A DNA stretch of 64,000 nt. Source: Pseudomonas putida (GTDB taxonomy: Bacteria > Pseudomonadota > Gammaproteobacteria > Pseudomonadales > Pseudomonadaceae). Numbering within the stretch: the first letter of the stretch is position 1; each line of letters starts with the position of its first letter. The notes under the pieces were generated by a model. It did no database searches and was not told the DNA's origin. It was given only the letters and a program-made list of their open reading frames with translations. This document shows, in pieces, positions 19,974-29,103 of the stretch. The stretch covers positions 4,464,501-4,528,500 of the forward strand of contig CP124529.1 in NCBI GenBank assembly GCA_029953615.1, in the 5' to 3' direction. The translations under genes were made by a program, and so were the position numbers.

Positions 19974-21314
19974 TCAGAACCCGCCCCCCAACGGCCATTC
20001 CACCGCCAACCGTATCTGGTCGCCATCCAGCTCCGCCTGCGCCGTATTGCCCCGATGCACGTCATGGCGCAGCGAAAACACGGTGCCTTTGGCCTTGCCA
20101 TCCTGCACCACATACCGCGCCTCAAGGTCCCGCTCCCAATGTTTGCCGCCCTTGCCATACCCCAGGTACGCATACCCGCCCGCAGGGTCGACGTGGGTGC
20201 CGTCGATAGCGAAACCGCGCACATATAGTGCCGTCAGGTTCAATCCTGGCACGCCGTAGGCGCCCATGTTCAGGTCATAGCGCGCCTGCCACGATTTCTC
20301 GTTCGGCGCGTTGAAGTCCGACATCTGCACCGCGTTGGCGATGAAGATCGCCCCCCGCGTCACGTAGTCGAATGGCGTGTTGCCGTCCACTTGCTGCCAG
20401 CCCAGGCTGAAGCCGTGCGGCCCATGGTTATAGCGCGAGACCAGGCTCCAGGTGGTGTTGTCGATGCGCCCGGACAGCGCCTTGCCGGTGTCGGTGGTGC
20501 GGTACAGGTTGAGGTCGAGGCTGAGACTGCGGCGCTCGTCCAGGGCATGGCTGAGGGTGCTGCCCAGGTAGTGCTGGTTCCAGCTGTCCTGGTAGCGTGA
20601 GGTGTAAATGCTGCCGCTGAAGCCGGCGCCTGGGTTCCACGACACACCGGCCAGGTCGAAGCTGTTGCCCTGGCGGCCGTTGGAGTAGTTGACCACGAAG
20701 CCCTGATCGTGGCTGGAGGCATTGCGGTCGGTACTCTCGTTGAAGTGTCCGGCCACCAGCTTGAGATTGTCGAATTCGTTGCTGGCGAGGAAGAAACCGG
20801 TGGCAGTCTCGGGCAGCAGGCGGCTGTCCGAGGAGCTGAACACCGGGGTCTTGACCCGTTGCTCACCGTAGGCCAGCACCGTATTGGACAGGCGCAGTTT
20901 CAGTGCCGCGCCGGCACGGCTGTATTCGTTTTTCGGGTGCCCCTCGTTATCCAGCCCGAGCAAGCGCGCCTTGCCCGCGCGCCCGCCGCCGCTGTCAAGT
21001 TGCACGCCGAGGTAGGCGTGGGCATCGACCCCGACACCGATCAAGCCCTGGGTGAAGCCGGACTGGAAGGTGCCCATCAGCCCATAGGCCCATTCCTCGG
21101 CCTTGCCGTTACGTTCATTGCGCGGCTTGTAAGCGTTGCGCGCGGCACTGTTGCGCCCGCCATGTTTGTAGTCGCGCTGGTCGAATACGCTGCGGTTGAG
21201 CAGGCTCCAGCGGCCATCTTCGACAAAACCGTTGCTTTGCGACTGGGCAGATTCGGCCAGCGCAGCCGGCGCTAGCAGGGTGCTGGCGAGCAGCAGGGCG
21301 ACAGGGCGCGGCAT
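19974..21314 (-). CDS. OprD-family outer-membrane porin
   Basis: Substrate-specific 18-strand porin of 446 aa. A signal peptide ends at ALAES; the mature start (FVEDGRWSLLNRSVFDQRDY) and the HVDPAGGYAYLGYG region are typical of the OprD/OccD-OccK group; the last residue is the C-terminal Phe needed for barrel assembly. It starts 16 nt after the ABC ATPase gene on the same strand, with no promoter or terminator visible, so it appears to be the fourth gene of the cobalamin-riboswitch operon. OprD proteins usually take small carboxylates or basic amino acids, so its role here is open. Confidence 0.85.
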   Translation of the reverse strand: MPRPVALLLASTLLAPAALAESAQSQSNGFVEDGRWSLLNRSVFDQRDYKHGGRNSAARNAYKPRNERNGKAEEWAYGLMGTFQSGFTQGLIGVGVDAHAYLGVQLDSGGGRAGKARLLGLDNEGHPKNEYSRAGAALKLRLSNTVLAYGEQRVKTPVFSSSDSRLLPETATGFFLASNEFDNLKLVAGHFNESTDRNASSHDQGFVVNYSNGRQGNSFDLAGVSWNPGAGFSGSIYTSRYQDSWNQHYLGSTLSHALDERRSLSLDLNLYRTTDTGKALSGRIDNTTWSLVSRYNHGPHGFSLGWQQVDGNTPFDYVTRGAIFIANAVQMSDFNAPNEKSWQARYDLNMGAYGVPGLNLTALYVRGFAIDGTHVDPAGGYAYLGYGKGGKHWERDLEARYVVQDGKAKGTVFSLRHDVHRGNTAQAELDGDQIRLAVEWPLGGGF

Positions 21315-21330
21315 GGGCGGAACTTCCTGT

Positions 21331-22119
21331 TCAGGGGGCGCGAAAACGCAGGATGCGCGCGCCGTCGAAGGGGTCGATGAGATAGTGGGCGTGCACGCCG
21401 AAGGTGCTCAGCAGGCGCTCGGGGGTGAGCACCTCGAGCGGTTTGCCGAGGGCGACCAGGCGGCCCTTGTCGAGCACCGCGATGCGGTCGCAGGTAAGCG
21501 CCTGGTTGAGGTCGTGCAGGGCCACCAGGGTGGTCACCGGCAGGGCTTGCACCTGTTGCAGCAGGCCTAGCTGGTGCTGGATATCGAGGTGGTTGGTCGG
21601 CTCGTCCAGCAGTAGCACCTGGGGCCGCTGTGCCAGGGCTCGGGCGATGTGCACGCGCTGGCGCTCGCCACCGGACAGCGACCCCCACAAGCGTGTGCGC
21701 AGGTGCAGGGCGTCGAGGTCGGCCAGGGCCTGCTCGACGATCGCGCGGTCTTCCCGGGAGAATGGCGCCAGCGCCGACAACCAGGGCGTGCGGCCCAGGG
21801 CAACGGCGTCGAACACGCTGATCGCATCAAGGGTATCGGCCTGCTGTTCGACCAGCGCGAGGGCCTGGGCGACACGGCGGCGCGGTAACTGTGCCAGTGG
21901 CTCGCCCAGCAACTGCACGCTGCCGCTGCCTGGCCTGCGCAGCCCGGCCAGCACCTTCAGCAGCGAGGATTTGCCGGAGCCGTTGGGGCCGACGATGCCC
22001 AGGGTTTCACCGGTGACAACGCTCAGTTCGATGTCGCTGAGTACGGTATTGCCGGCCAGCTGCAGCCCCAGGCGCTGGCAACTCAAGGGGGCCACCCGTA
22101 CCGCCGTCATGACTGTCAT
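21331..22119 (-). CDS. Iron-siderophore/cobalamin-type ABC ATPase
   Basis: Cytoplasmic ATPase of 262 aa (FecE/BtuD type). Walker A is GPNGSGKSS, the signature LSGGERQRVHIARAL, Walker B LLLDEPTNHLD and the switch His in ALHDLNQ. It pairs with the FecCD-type permease upstream (ATGA overlap). The riboswitch ahead of the operon points to cobalamin or another corrinoid as cargo rather than ferric siderophore. Confidence 0.9.
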   Translation of the reverse strand: MTVMTAVRVAPLSCQRLGLQLAGNTVLSDIELSVVTGETLGIVGPNGSGKSSLLKVLAGLRRPGSGSVQLLGEPLAQLPRRRVAQALALVEQQADTLDAISVFDAVALGRTPWLSALAPFSREDRAIVEQALADLDALHLRTRLWGSLSGGERQRVHIARALAQRPQVLLLDEPTNHLDIQHQLGLLQQVQALPVTTLVALHDLNQALTCDRIAVLDKGRLVALGKPLEVLTPERLLSTFGVHAHYLIDPFDGARILRFRAP

Positions 22120-23135
22120 GGGCGCCCCCGGCGGCTAATCAGGATCAACGCGAAGACCGGTGCGCCGAGCAGTGCGGTGACCACACCAACGGGGATCACC
22201 TGGCCGGGGATCAAGGTGCGCGACAGGATGTCGGCGGCAACCAGGAACAGTGCCCCGCCCAGTGCGCTGGCGGGCAGCAGGCGGCTATGCCCGGGGCCGA
22301 GCAGCAGGCGCAGGGCATGGGGAATCACCAGCCCGACAAAACCGATGGCGCCGACGATGGATACCATCACCGCGGTCACCAGCGCCGCGCAGCTGATCAG
22401 CAGCAACTGGGTGCGCCGCACCGGGATACCCAGCGACGCCGCCGAGTCGGCACCGAAGGTGAAGGCATCCAGCACACGGCGGTGCCACAGGCACACCACC
22501 AGCCCGAACAGCGCCACTGGCACGGCCAGCCACACCGAAGGCCACCGCACGCCGCTAAGGTTGCCCAGCAGCCAGAACAGGATGCCGCGCGCCTGCTCGG
22601 CGGTAGCCGACTTGGTGATGAGAAGGGCGGTGAGGGCGTTGAACAGTTGCGAGCCGGCGATCCCGGCGAGAATCACCTGGGCGTTGTTGCTGCTGGGGCC
22701 GGCTGCGCGGGCCAGCACCAGCACCAGGGCAAACGCTGCCAAGGCGCCAATGAAAGCGCCGCCGGACATGCTCAGCGCCACGCTACCAAGGCCCAGCAGG
22801 CCGACCAGCACCGCACCGGTCGAGGCACCGGCAGACAGCCCCAGCAGGTAAGGCTCGGCCAACGGGTTGCGCAACAGCGCCTGAAGGATCACGCCGCAGA
22901 TGGCCAGGCCGGCCCCACAGGCCGCCGCAACCAAAGTGCGGGTCAGGCGGTAGTTCCAGATGATGCCGGCATCGATCGGGTCGACCGGGTAGCCGGCCTG
23001 CCACAGGTGGTTGGCCAGCACCTGGCCGACCACGCCGGGTGACAGGTTGCTCTCACCGATGGCGGTGCCGGCCAGCAGGGCTATCAACAGAGCGGCCAGG
23101 GCAACAGCGATGCAGGGGAACAGGCGCATCATCAT
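22116..23135 (-). CDS. FecCD/BtuC-family ABC permease
   Basis: Inner-membrane permease of 339 aa with about ten helices. Family motifs: NYRLTRTLVAAACGAGLAICG at the start of the core, NPLAEPYLLGLSAGASTGAV, and GFVGLVIPHALRLLLG, the loop that touches the ATPase. The first ATG overlaps the end of the binding-protein gene (ATGA). As part of a riboswitch-led operon it likely imports corrinoids. Confidence 0.9.
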   Translation of the reverse strand: MMMRLFPCIAVALAALLIALLAGTAIGESNLSPGVVGQVLANHLWQAGYPVDPIDAGIIWNYRLTRTLVAAACGAGLAICGVILQALLRNPLAEPYLLGLSAGASTGAVLVGLLGLGSVALSMSGGAFIGALAAFALVLVLARAAGPSSNNAQVILAGIAGSQLFNALTALLITKSATAEQARGILFWLLGNLSGVRWPSVWLAVPVALFGLVVCLWHRRVLDAFTFGADSAASLGIPVRRTQLLLISCAALVTAVMVSIVGAIGFVGLVIPHALRLLLGPGHSRLLPASALGGALFLVAADILSRTLIPGQVIPVGVVTALLGAPVFALILISRRGRP

Positions 23136-24142
23136 TGGGCTGCTTTACCGCTGGCGAAGGCTGCGGACAGTATCTGCAGGCCGCGGAACAGGCGAATGCC
23201 GGCCTGCATGGCGTCGGCATCGAGGATGATGATGCGGTCGTGCTTCACCGCATCCATGTTGCGCGTTACCGGGTCGCTGCGCAGGAATGCCAGCTTCTTC
23301 CGGTAGTCGTCCGCGGGGTAGCGGCGGCGGTCCATGCGGGCGATGATCAGCCAGGTGGGGTTGGCCTTGGCCAGGGTTTCCCAGCCAACGGTCGGCCACT
23401 CTTCGCTGGATTCGACCACGTTGCGCACGCCGAGGGTGCGCAGCATGAAATCGGCGACCCCCTGGCGTCCCGCCACGTAGGGGTCGATGTGCAGGTCGGC
23501 GCTGGAGAACCAGAACAGCGCCGAGGTGGTGGACAGGTCCTTGCCGGCCAGTTGCGCCTTGGCACTGTCCAGGCGGCCTTTGAGCTCGGCGTTCAGGGCC
23601 GTGCCACGGTCTGGCACGTCGAAGATTGCCGCCAGCTGGCTGACGCTCCTGTAGATGCTCTCGACCTGGAACGCCTGCAGGCGGGTGCCGTCGGCGCCCA
23701 CCAGGTTGTCCTTGCCTTCGCAGTCCGACGGTAACAGGTAGGTGGGGATGTTCAGTTCGTCGAACTGTTCCCGGGTGCCGACTGCGCCCTGGGCACCGAC
23801 CATCCATTCGAACTGCACCGTCACCAGCTGCGGGCGTTTGCCTACCACCGCCTCGAAGCTGGGCTCATTGTCCGCCAGGCGCGGCACCTTGTCGTTCTGC
23901 GCCTGGTACTCGGGCAGCACATTGTTGAACCACAGCGAGGTGCCCGCCAGTTTGTCGCCCAGCCCCAGCGCGTAGAGCATCTCGGTACCGGCCTGGCCGA
24001 TGGTGACCGCGCGCTGCGGTGCCTGGGCGAAGGTTTGCGGCTTGCCGCAGTTGTCGAGCGTCAGCGGGTAGTGGGTGGCAGCAGACTGGGCCAGGCCGGT
24101 GAGGCCGAGGCCAGCGAGCAGGGTGGCTAAACGGGGCAGCAT
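23132..24142 (-). CDS. Periplasmic binding protein, iron-siderophore/cobalamin type
   Basis: Substrate-binding protein of 336 aa with a signal peptide ending near AQSAATH. The fold is the Fe3+/B12 (BtuF/FecB) type: RAVTIGQAGTEMLYALGLGDKLAG, then FEAVVGKRPQLVTVQFEW, and a second lobe with GVRNVVESSEEWPTVGWETLAKANPTW. ATG 24142 is chosen for GGAGAT eight bases upstream and for the signal peptide; the open frame runs back into the riboswitch. First gene of the four-gene operon. Confidence 0.88.
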   Translation of the reverse strand: MLPRLATLLAGLGLTGLAQSAATHYPLTLDNCGKPQTFAQAPQRAVTIGQAGTEMLYALGLGDKLAGTSLWFNNVLPEYQAQNDKVPRLADNEPSFEAVVGKRPQLVTVQFEWMVGAQGAVGTREQFDELNIPTYLLPSDCEGKDNLVGADGTRLQAFQVESIYRSVSQLAAIFDVPDRGTALNAELKGRLDSAKAQLAGKDLSTTSALFWFSSADLHIDPYVAGRQGVADFMLRTLGVRNVVESSEEWPTVGWETLAKANPTWLIIARMDRRRYPADDYRKKLAFLRSDPVTRNMDAVKHDRIIILDADAMQAGIRLFRGLQILSAAFASGKAAQ

Positions 24143-24262
24143 GCTGGGCGATCTCCTATCGGACAGTTCGGGTGAGGAACGCACGGACAGGCATCGCCGA
24201 GCCCTGCGGTTGGCAGGGGCAACACTGATGGCCAATCCCGGACACCCCGCCGGTTGGTGAAT

Positions 24263-24440
24263 GTAGGCCGGCAGGTCTCCTGACTGGTGCGTCATGGCCT
24301 GGCTCCGGCCTTCCCGGGTTGCTGGCCCAGTGGCATCGATGGAGCAGGCTCGGCACCTACAGTTGCGGGGGCAGTTCCGTTTGGCCCGTCATGACGGGCC
24401 TGGGATTCCCTGTTAGTTCCGTGATGGAAACCGGCGGCCG
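24263..24440 (-). ncRNA. Cobalamin riboswitch
   Basis: Read on the minus strand the leader contains the B12 box core CTGCCCCCGCAACTGTAGG, an upstream AGGGAAT segment and the closing CAGTCAGGAGACCTGCC. This is the standard AdoCbl/cobalamin riboswitch order. It precedes the binding protein by about 120 nt, so expression of the SBP-permease-ATPase-OprD operon should fall when cobalamin is plentiful. The expression platform is not obvious. Confidence 0.92.
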
Positions 24441-24478
24441 GCATGGTAGACCATCGCGCCGCCGGGTGAAAACGCTTT

Positions 24479-25645
24479 TCAGAAGTACTTCAGCCAGCGG
24501 ATGTCACGTCGCCGCGCCTTCAGCCGGGCGAACCAGCGCACCGGCAGGTACAGTGAAACCGCCAGCAACACGGCCCCCAGCCACACCGCGGCGATGCCGT
24601 CGAAGCCGAAGTAGTCGCCATGGTTGCGGCCGAACAGCGCCACGCTGGCCAGGTACAGCAGCTTCAGCACATACAGGTGCAGCAAATAGAAGAACATGGG
24701 GGCCGCGCCGAACACCGCCAGGGCGCTGATCCAGCGGGCCTGGCCAGCGCGTTCGAAGGCGCGCAGCAACAGCAGGCCGCAGCCCAGGGTCAGGGCCAGG
24801 AACAGCAGCGACGGTGGGTACTTGGTGATGTTGAAGAAGCTCATCAGGGTTTGCGTGAGGGTTGGGTAAGCGCTCCATGGCGCCTCGCCGTAGCCGTTGA
24901 GCAGGCGCAGCACGACAAAGCCCGGCAGCGCGATCAACCCGGCCAGCAGCAGGCGATGCTGGCGCTGGCCGGCATCGCTGCCACGGGCGAACCACGGGCC
25001 CAGACCATAGCCCAGGGCAATGACGCCGACCCACGGCAGCACCGGGTACGAGGTGCGCAGGCGCAGGCTTTCGGAGAACGCCAGCCAGCCCCGGTCATGC
25101 AGTATCGCCCATGGCACATGCAGGGCGGATTCGGCGCCAAAGTGCAGGCCATCGAGCAAATTGTGGCCGGCGATGATGATGGCGCCCAGGGCGATCAGGG
25201 CGGCACGTGGCAACCAGACCAGCAACGACAGGGCGATCATGCTGACGCCGATGGCCCAGATCACTTGCATGTAGATGACGCTGGGTGGCAGCTGGAAGGT
25301 CCAGGCGAAGTTGACCAGGGTGAATTCCAGCACCACCAGGAACAGCCCGCGTTTGAACAGGAACGCCGAGACATCGCTGCGGCCCTGGTGTTTCTCGCCG
25401 TACAGCCAGGCCGACAGGCCGGTCAGCATGACGAATACCGGCGCGCACAGGTGGGCCAGGGTGCGGCTGAAGAACAGCGAGGGCTCGGTGGTATCGATTG
25501 CCATCGGGTCGCTGACCTGACGGTGCAGGAAGAAGGTTTCGCGGACGTGGTCCAGGAGCATGATCAGGATCACCAGGCCGCGCAGGGCATCGATGCTCTG
25601 CAGGCGCTGGGTGAGCAGGGTGGGGGTGGCGGTGGCGCTTGTCAT
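24479..25645 (-). CDS. DUF1624 / heparan-alpha-glucosaminide acetyltransferase-like membrane protein
   Basis: Polytopic inner-membrane protein of 388 aa with ten or more helices. It begins with the DUF1624-type SIDALRGLVILIMLLDHVRE, with the conserved Arg and Asp-His pair, followed by the helix 2 stretch FSRTLAHLCAPVFVMLTG. Members resemble lysosomal HGSNAT, which moves acetyl groups across membranes; the bacterial substrate is unknown. It lies between the two cobalamin riboswitches but upstream of the second one, so it need not belong to the B12 response. A TATAAG -10-like box is near 25.69 kb. Confidence 0.75.
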   Translation of the reverse strand: MTSATATPTLLTQRLQSIDALRGLVILIMLLDHVRETFFLHRQVSDPMAIDTTEPSLFFSRTLAHLCAPVFVMLTGLSAWLYGEKHQGRSDVSAFLFKRGLFLVVLEFTLVNFAWTFQLPPSVIYMQVIWAIGVSMIALSLLVWLPRAALIALGAIIIAGHNLLDGLHFGAESALHVPWAILHDRGWLAFSESLRLRTSYPVLPWVGVIALGYGLGPWFARGSDAGQRQHRLLLAGLIALPGFVVLRLLNGYGEAPWSAYPTLTQTLMSFFNITKYPPSLLFLALTLGCGLLLLRAFERAGQARWISALAVFGAAPMFFYLLHLYVLKLLYLASVALFGRNHGDYFGFDGIAAVWLGAVLLAVSLYLPVRWFARLKARRRDIRWLKYF

Positions 25646-25732
25646 GAACGTTCGCTGGCAGGAATGGATGTCAAATGAAACGTTATCTTATAACTAATTG
25701 GTAGTGAGTTGGTAACTGTTTTTGTGGGGCCT

Positions 25733-25836
25733 GTACCGGCCCTTTCGCGGGCGTGCCCGCTCCCACAGGAATTTCACCCATGCTGAAATCGGTGCAGTAC
25801 CTGTGGGAGCGGGCAAGCCCGCGAAGAGGCCGGTGC
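25733..25836. repeat. Inverted REP pair (GCGGGC-CCCGCTCCCACAGG type)
   Basis: Arms GGCCCTTTCGCGGGCGTGCC and the complement with GCAAGCCCGCGAAGAGGCC. It lies between the DUF1624 start and the TonB receptor 3' end. Confidence 0.85.
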
Positions 25837-25848
25837 AGGCAGTTCAGG

Positions 25849-27975
25849 TCAGAAGCTGTAATCCACCGTCGCAAAGTACGACCGTGGCGTACCCATCAAC
25901 CACTGCTGGCCACTGAACGCCGACTGCACATACTCACGGTCGAACAGGTTGTTCAACTGCAACCCCAGCCTTACATCCGGCAACACCTGCCAGCCGATGT
26001 TGGCATCGACCACGGTGTAGCCGGGGGCGCTCTGGGTGTTGGCGGTGTTGGCATAGCGCTCATCCACATAGCGCGCGCCAATACCGGCCTCCACCTGCTG
26101 GCCGAAGCCTTTGCTCAACCAAAGGTTGGCAGTACGCCGCGGTACGTTGGCCGGGCGATTGCCGGCACGGTCCTGTGCCACGCCGCCGACCATTTCGTCG
26201 TAATCGTCATACCTGGCGCGCACGATCGCCGCGTTGGCCGACACCTGCCACTGGTGCGCCAGCGCCAGTTCCAGGGATGCCTCCAGGCCGTCGGAGGTCT
26301 GCTGGCCAGCCTGCTGCTTGTCGTGGGTGACCGGATCATCCACCAGCAGCTTCTTCTTGACGATGTGGTAGGCGGCCAATGTCCATTCGCCCCGTCCCTC
26401 CCAGAAGCGCTGCTTGAGGCCCACTTCGGTCTGCCTGGCCTCGGTCAGGTCGTAGTGCATCTGCTTGGCGTTCAGACTTACAAGGTTGTCGACCCCATCC
26501 TCGCTGGTGGCGTACTGGCCATACAACGACAGGTCGTCGCTGACCGCGAACACCAGCCCGGCACGCCAGTTGCCACCTTGCAGGCTCTGGTCGCTGCGGC
26601 TGTCGTCTGTCAGCTTTGCCTGGTCGATGTGGTTCTGGTCGCGGCGCACGCCGGTGACCAGTGACAAGCGTTCGCTCAACTGCAGGCGGTTCTCGGCGAA
26701 CAGGGCGAAGGTGTGGGTGGTGGACAGCGTTTGCGGGCGCAGCGGCGAGGCGCTGTGGAACCAACCCGGCTGCGGCTGCCACGGGTCGACGTAGTCGCCG
26801 CCCACATCGTTGTAGGGCGCGTTGCTGTCGACGTTGAAACGGACCTTGTTGTACTCGGCGCCGACCACGGTCCTGCTGGCCAGGCCGAACAACGTGTGAT
26901 CGAGGGTGAAGGTTTGGCGGTCGCCGAACTGTTCCTGATTGTGCCTGATCTGCAGGTAGCTGCCGCGCAGCAGTTGCTGTCGCCCTGCATCCCAGCTGTA
27001 GTCCTCGGCGTTGCGCCAGTGACGGCGGCTCTTGATGTAGTACAGCTGGTTGCTGGTGCTGAGGTGGTCGTTCAACGTCCAGTCAGTGTTCAGGCGGGCC
27101 CATTCATCGACGTAATGCTGCACATCGTCCTGCACGTTGTAGTTCTTGTTGCGCAGGCTGCTGCGGTAGTGGCCGTCAATCAGCGGGGTGCCGTAGTAGT
27201 TGGCAGGCTTCGCATCGCCCCGGTCGTGGGCGAGGGTGAAGCTGAGATCGTCGCTGGCGTCGAAGCGCAGCGCGGCGCTTAGCGCCATGCTGCGTGACGG
27301 AGTGCGATCGACCCAACCGTTACCGGCTTGCTGGTTCAGGGCCAGGCGGTAGCTCAGGCGCTCGCCGAGACTGCCGCCGCTGTCCAGGCCGAGCTGCTGG
27401 CGGTCCCACGAACCGTAGCCCAGGCGCAGGTGGTTGTTTACCTCGCCGGCAAACGGCTTTTTCGGTGTCACATTGACCACCGCCCCGGTGGCGCCTTCGC
27501 CATACAGCACCGAGGCCGGGCCACGAATCACATCGATGCGCTCGACCAACCAGGGGTCGACCGGGAACGTCTGGGTACCGGCACCGGTGTACAGGCGTGC
27601 GCCGTCGAACAAGGTCATCACCGAGCTGTGCCCGGTAAAGCCGCGGGCGGATAGGCCCGTGCCGCCGTCGCCCGGGGAACCCACATAGCTGATACCCGGT
27701 GAACGGGTCACCGCGTCCTGTACGGTGAGGTTGTTGCGCTGCTGGATCTGCTCGGCGCTGATGCTGCTGGTGCTGGCCGGTGTTTCCAGGGCGCTGAGGC
27801 CCAGGCGCGAGCCAGCCTGGGTCGGGGTGGCCAGGTCGATGTCGTGGCTGCCCTGGGTATCGGTGATAGCCGTGGATGGCAGGGCCAGTGGCTCTCGGTC
27901 GAGGTCATCGGCCAGGGCCGGCAGGGACACGGCCAGGCAGGCCGCAAGGGGGTGAAGCTTGAAGGTACGGGACAT
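25849..27975 (-). CDS. TonB-dependent receptor under cobalamin riboswitch control
   Basis: Outer-membrane receptor of 708 aa. A signal peptide ends at LPALADD. The plug has LGLSALETPASTSSISAEQI, ISYVGSPGDGGTGLSARGF and VERIDVIRGPASVLYGEGAT; the barrel ends with Phe (DYSF). In sequence it resembles siderophore receptors more than E. coli BtuB, but the cobalamin riboswitch directly ahead argues for corrinoid uptake feeding the ABC system 2 kb downstream. About 29% identity-style resemblance to the receptor at 13.5 kb is visible by eye only in the plug and last strands; I have not aligned them. Confidence 0.88.
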   Translation of the reverse strand: MSRTFKLHPLAACLAVSLPALADDLDREPLALPSTAITDTQGSHDIDLATPTQAGSRLGLSALETPASTSSISAEQIQQRNNLTVQDAVTRSPGISYVGSPGDGGTGLSARGFTGHSSVMTLFDGARLYTGAGTQTFPVDPWLVERIDVIRGPASVLYGEGATGAVVNVTPKKPFAGEVNNHLRLGYGSWDRQQLGLDSGGSLGERLSYRLALNQQAGNGWVDRTPSRSMALSAALRFDASDDLSFTLAHDRGDAKPANYYGTPLIDGHYRSSLRNKNYNVQDDVQHYVDEWARLNTDWTLNDHLSTSNQLYYIKSRRHWRNAEDYSWDAGRQQLLRGSYLQIRHNQEQFGDRQTFTLDHTLFGLASRTVVGAEYNKVRFNVDSNAPYNDVGGDYVDPWQPQPGWFHSASPLRPQTLSTTHTFALFAENRLQLSERLSLVTGVRRDQNHIDQAKLTDDSRSDQSLQGGNWRAGLVFAVSDDLSLYGQYATSEDGVDNLVSLNAKQMHYDLTEARQTEVGLKQRFWEGRGEWTLAAYHIVKKKLLVDDPVTHDKQQAGQQTSDGLEASLELALAHQWQVSANAAIVRARYDDYDEMVGGVAQDRAGNRPANVPRRTANLWLSKGFGQQVEAGIGARYVDERYANTANTQSAPGYTVVDANIGWQVLPDVRLGLQLNNLFDREYVQSAFSGQQWLMGTPRSYFATVDYSF

Positions 27976-28095
27976 GTCGTTCCACTACTGCAGGAATGAA
28001 TGGATCCCGGTGGAAAACACGCAAAGGCACACCGTGCAGCAGGGGCGCACACGGATACCGGCCTGCGCCCGCCCACCGCGGGTTGCCAAGTGAAG

Positions 28096-28285
28096 CTCCA
28101 GGCCGGTCTCCGGGCTTGCGAGGGGCATGAAACCTTCACCTTCCCATGCAGGTGCACAGTGGTATCTCGAAGGGTTCGCTCGCTTACCGTTGCGGGGGCA
28201 GCGCCGGACTTGTCGTGGGCTACACGACGCACCGGCTTCCCGTTTCACCCTGCGCACGGCGGCGCAGGGCACCTGAAACTGGCGC
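28096..28285 (-). ncRNA. Cobalamin riboswitch
   Basis: On the minus strand: GGTGAAACGGGAAGCCGGTG, then GCGCTGCCCCCGCAACGGTA (B12 box) and finally GCAAGCCCGGAGACCGGCC. All main elements are present in order, about 120 nt before the TonB receptor start. The frameshifted GNAT gene upstream is read on the same strand and would, as written, be translated into this element. Confidence 0.93.
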
Positions 28286-28350
28286 GCATCTGACCATTGA
28301 AACGCGGGGGCGTCAAATTCGCTGGGGTTATTGGCGGGGTGGTGGGCAGG

Positions 28351-28437
28351 TCCGGGCTTGCCCGCTCCCACAGGTACAGCGCTGCTCTCAGTCCTTGCGC
28401 GGTACTTGTGGGAGCGGGCAAGCCCGCGAAGAGGCCA
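28351..28437. repeat. Inverted REP pair (GCGGGC-CCCGCTCCCACAGG type)
   Basis: GGGCTTGCCCGCTCCCACAGG-like arm (first 20 bases GGGCTTGCCCGCTCCCACAG) faces its complement. It lies between the GNAT stop expected at 28454 and the riboswitch. Confidence 0.8.
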
Positions 28438-28453
28438 GGCCTGCGAGAAAAGA

Positions 28454-29025
28454 TCAGCGCCCGCGCCGCCGCGATACCCGCGCCTCCAGATATTTTTGCG
28501 CCCGATCAGCAGCGGTGGCTTCTCCACCACTGGCTCATCCGCCAGCCACTTGTACATCACCAGGCAGTCCACCAGCCCCAGGCGGGCGTGGCGATAGGCC
28601 TTTGGCAAGCGGCCAACGGTTTCGAAGCCCAGCTTGTGCCACAGCGCCACAGCCACCTCATTGGTGGCCACCACAGAGTTGAACTGCAGGGCCAGAAAGC
28701 CTTCCTGGCGCGCCTGTTTCTGTGAGTGCTCGCACATCAACTTCGCCACGCCCCGGCCGCGTGCCGACTCACAGACCATGTAGCCACAATTGCCCACGTG
28801 CCCGCCAGGCCCGGCGGCATTGGCCTTGAGGTAATAGGAACCCAGCAGCTTGCCGTCTTCCTCGGCCACCAGCGTGCGCATGGGCAGCTCCAGCCACAGC
28901 TGGCGAGCCTGATCGAAGCTCAGGTTCGGGTCGAATGCGTAGGTTTCACGGGCCTGGACAATGGCCTGGAAGGTGGGCCAGAAGTGTTTGAAATCTTCCG
29001 GGGTCATGGGGCGGATGAGGATCAT
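28454..29025 (-). CDS. GNAT N-acetyltransferase, 3' end frameshifted
   Basis: Acetyl-CoA-dependent acetyltransferase. Motif A is MVCESARGRGVAKLMCEHSQ, with NEVAVALWHKLGFETVGRLP after it, close to yeast MPR1/HPA-like and pseudomonad GNATs. ATG 29025 has AGGA before it. Near the end, a run of five A (minus strand; T at 28493-28497) occurs where six would give ...RKKYLEARVSRRRGR and a stop at 28454, about 190 aa. As written the frame stays open through a REP pair and the riboswitch down to 27985, adding a nonsense tail. The catalytic domain is unaffected. Confidence 0.8.
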
Positions 29026-29103
29026 GCGGGTTCCTGCAAGGGCTGGGCCGCCCAGTCTGGGTGGCGCGGCGCCGTCGCGCAAGGGCGGCGACGCCATTTG
29101 CAT

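Noticed and set aside
27985..28453. C-terminal extension of the GNAT protein
   Set aside because: It encodes REP and riboswitch sequence; a one-base loss in an A-run explains it better than a real domain.
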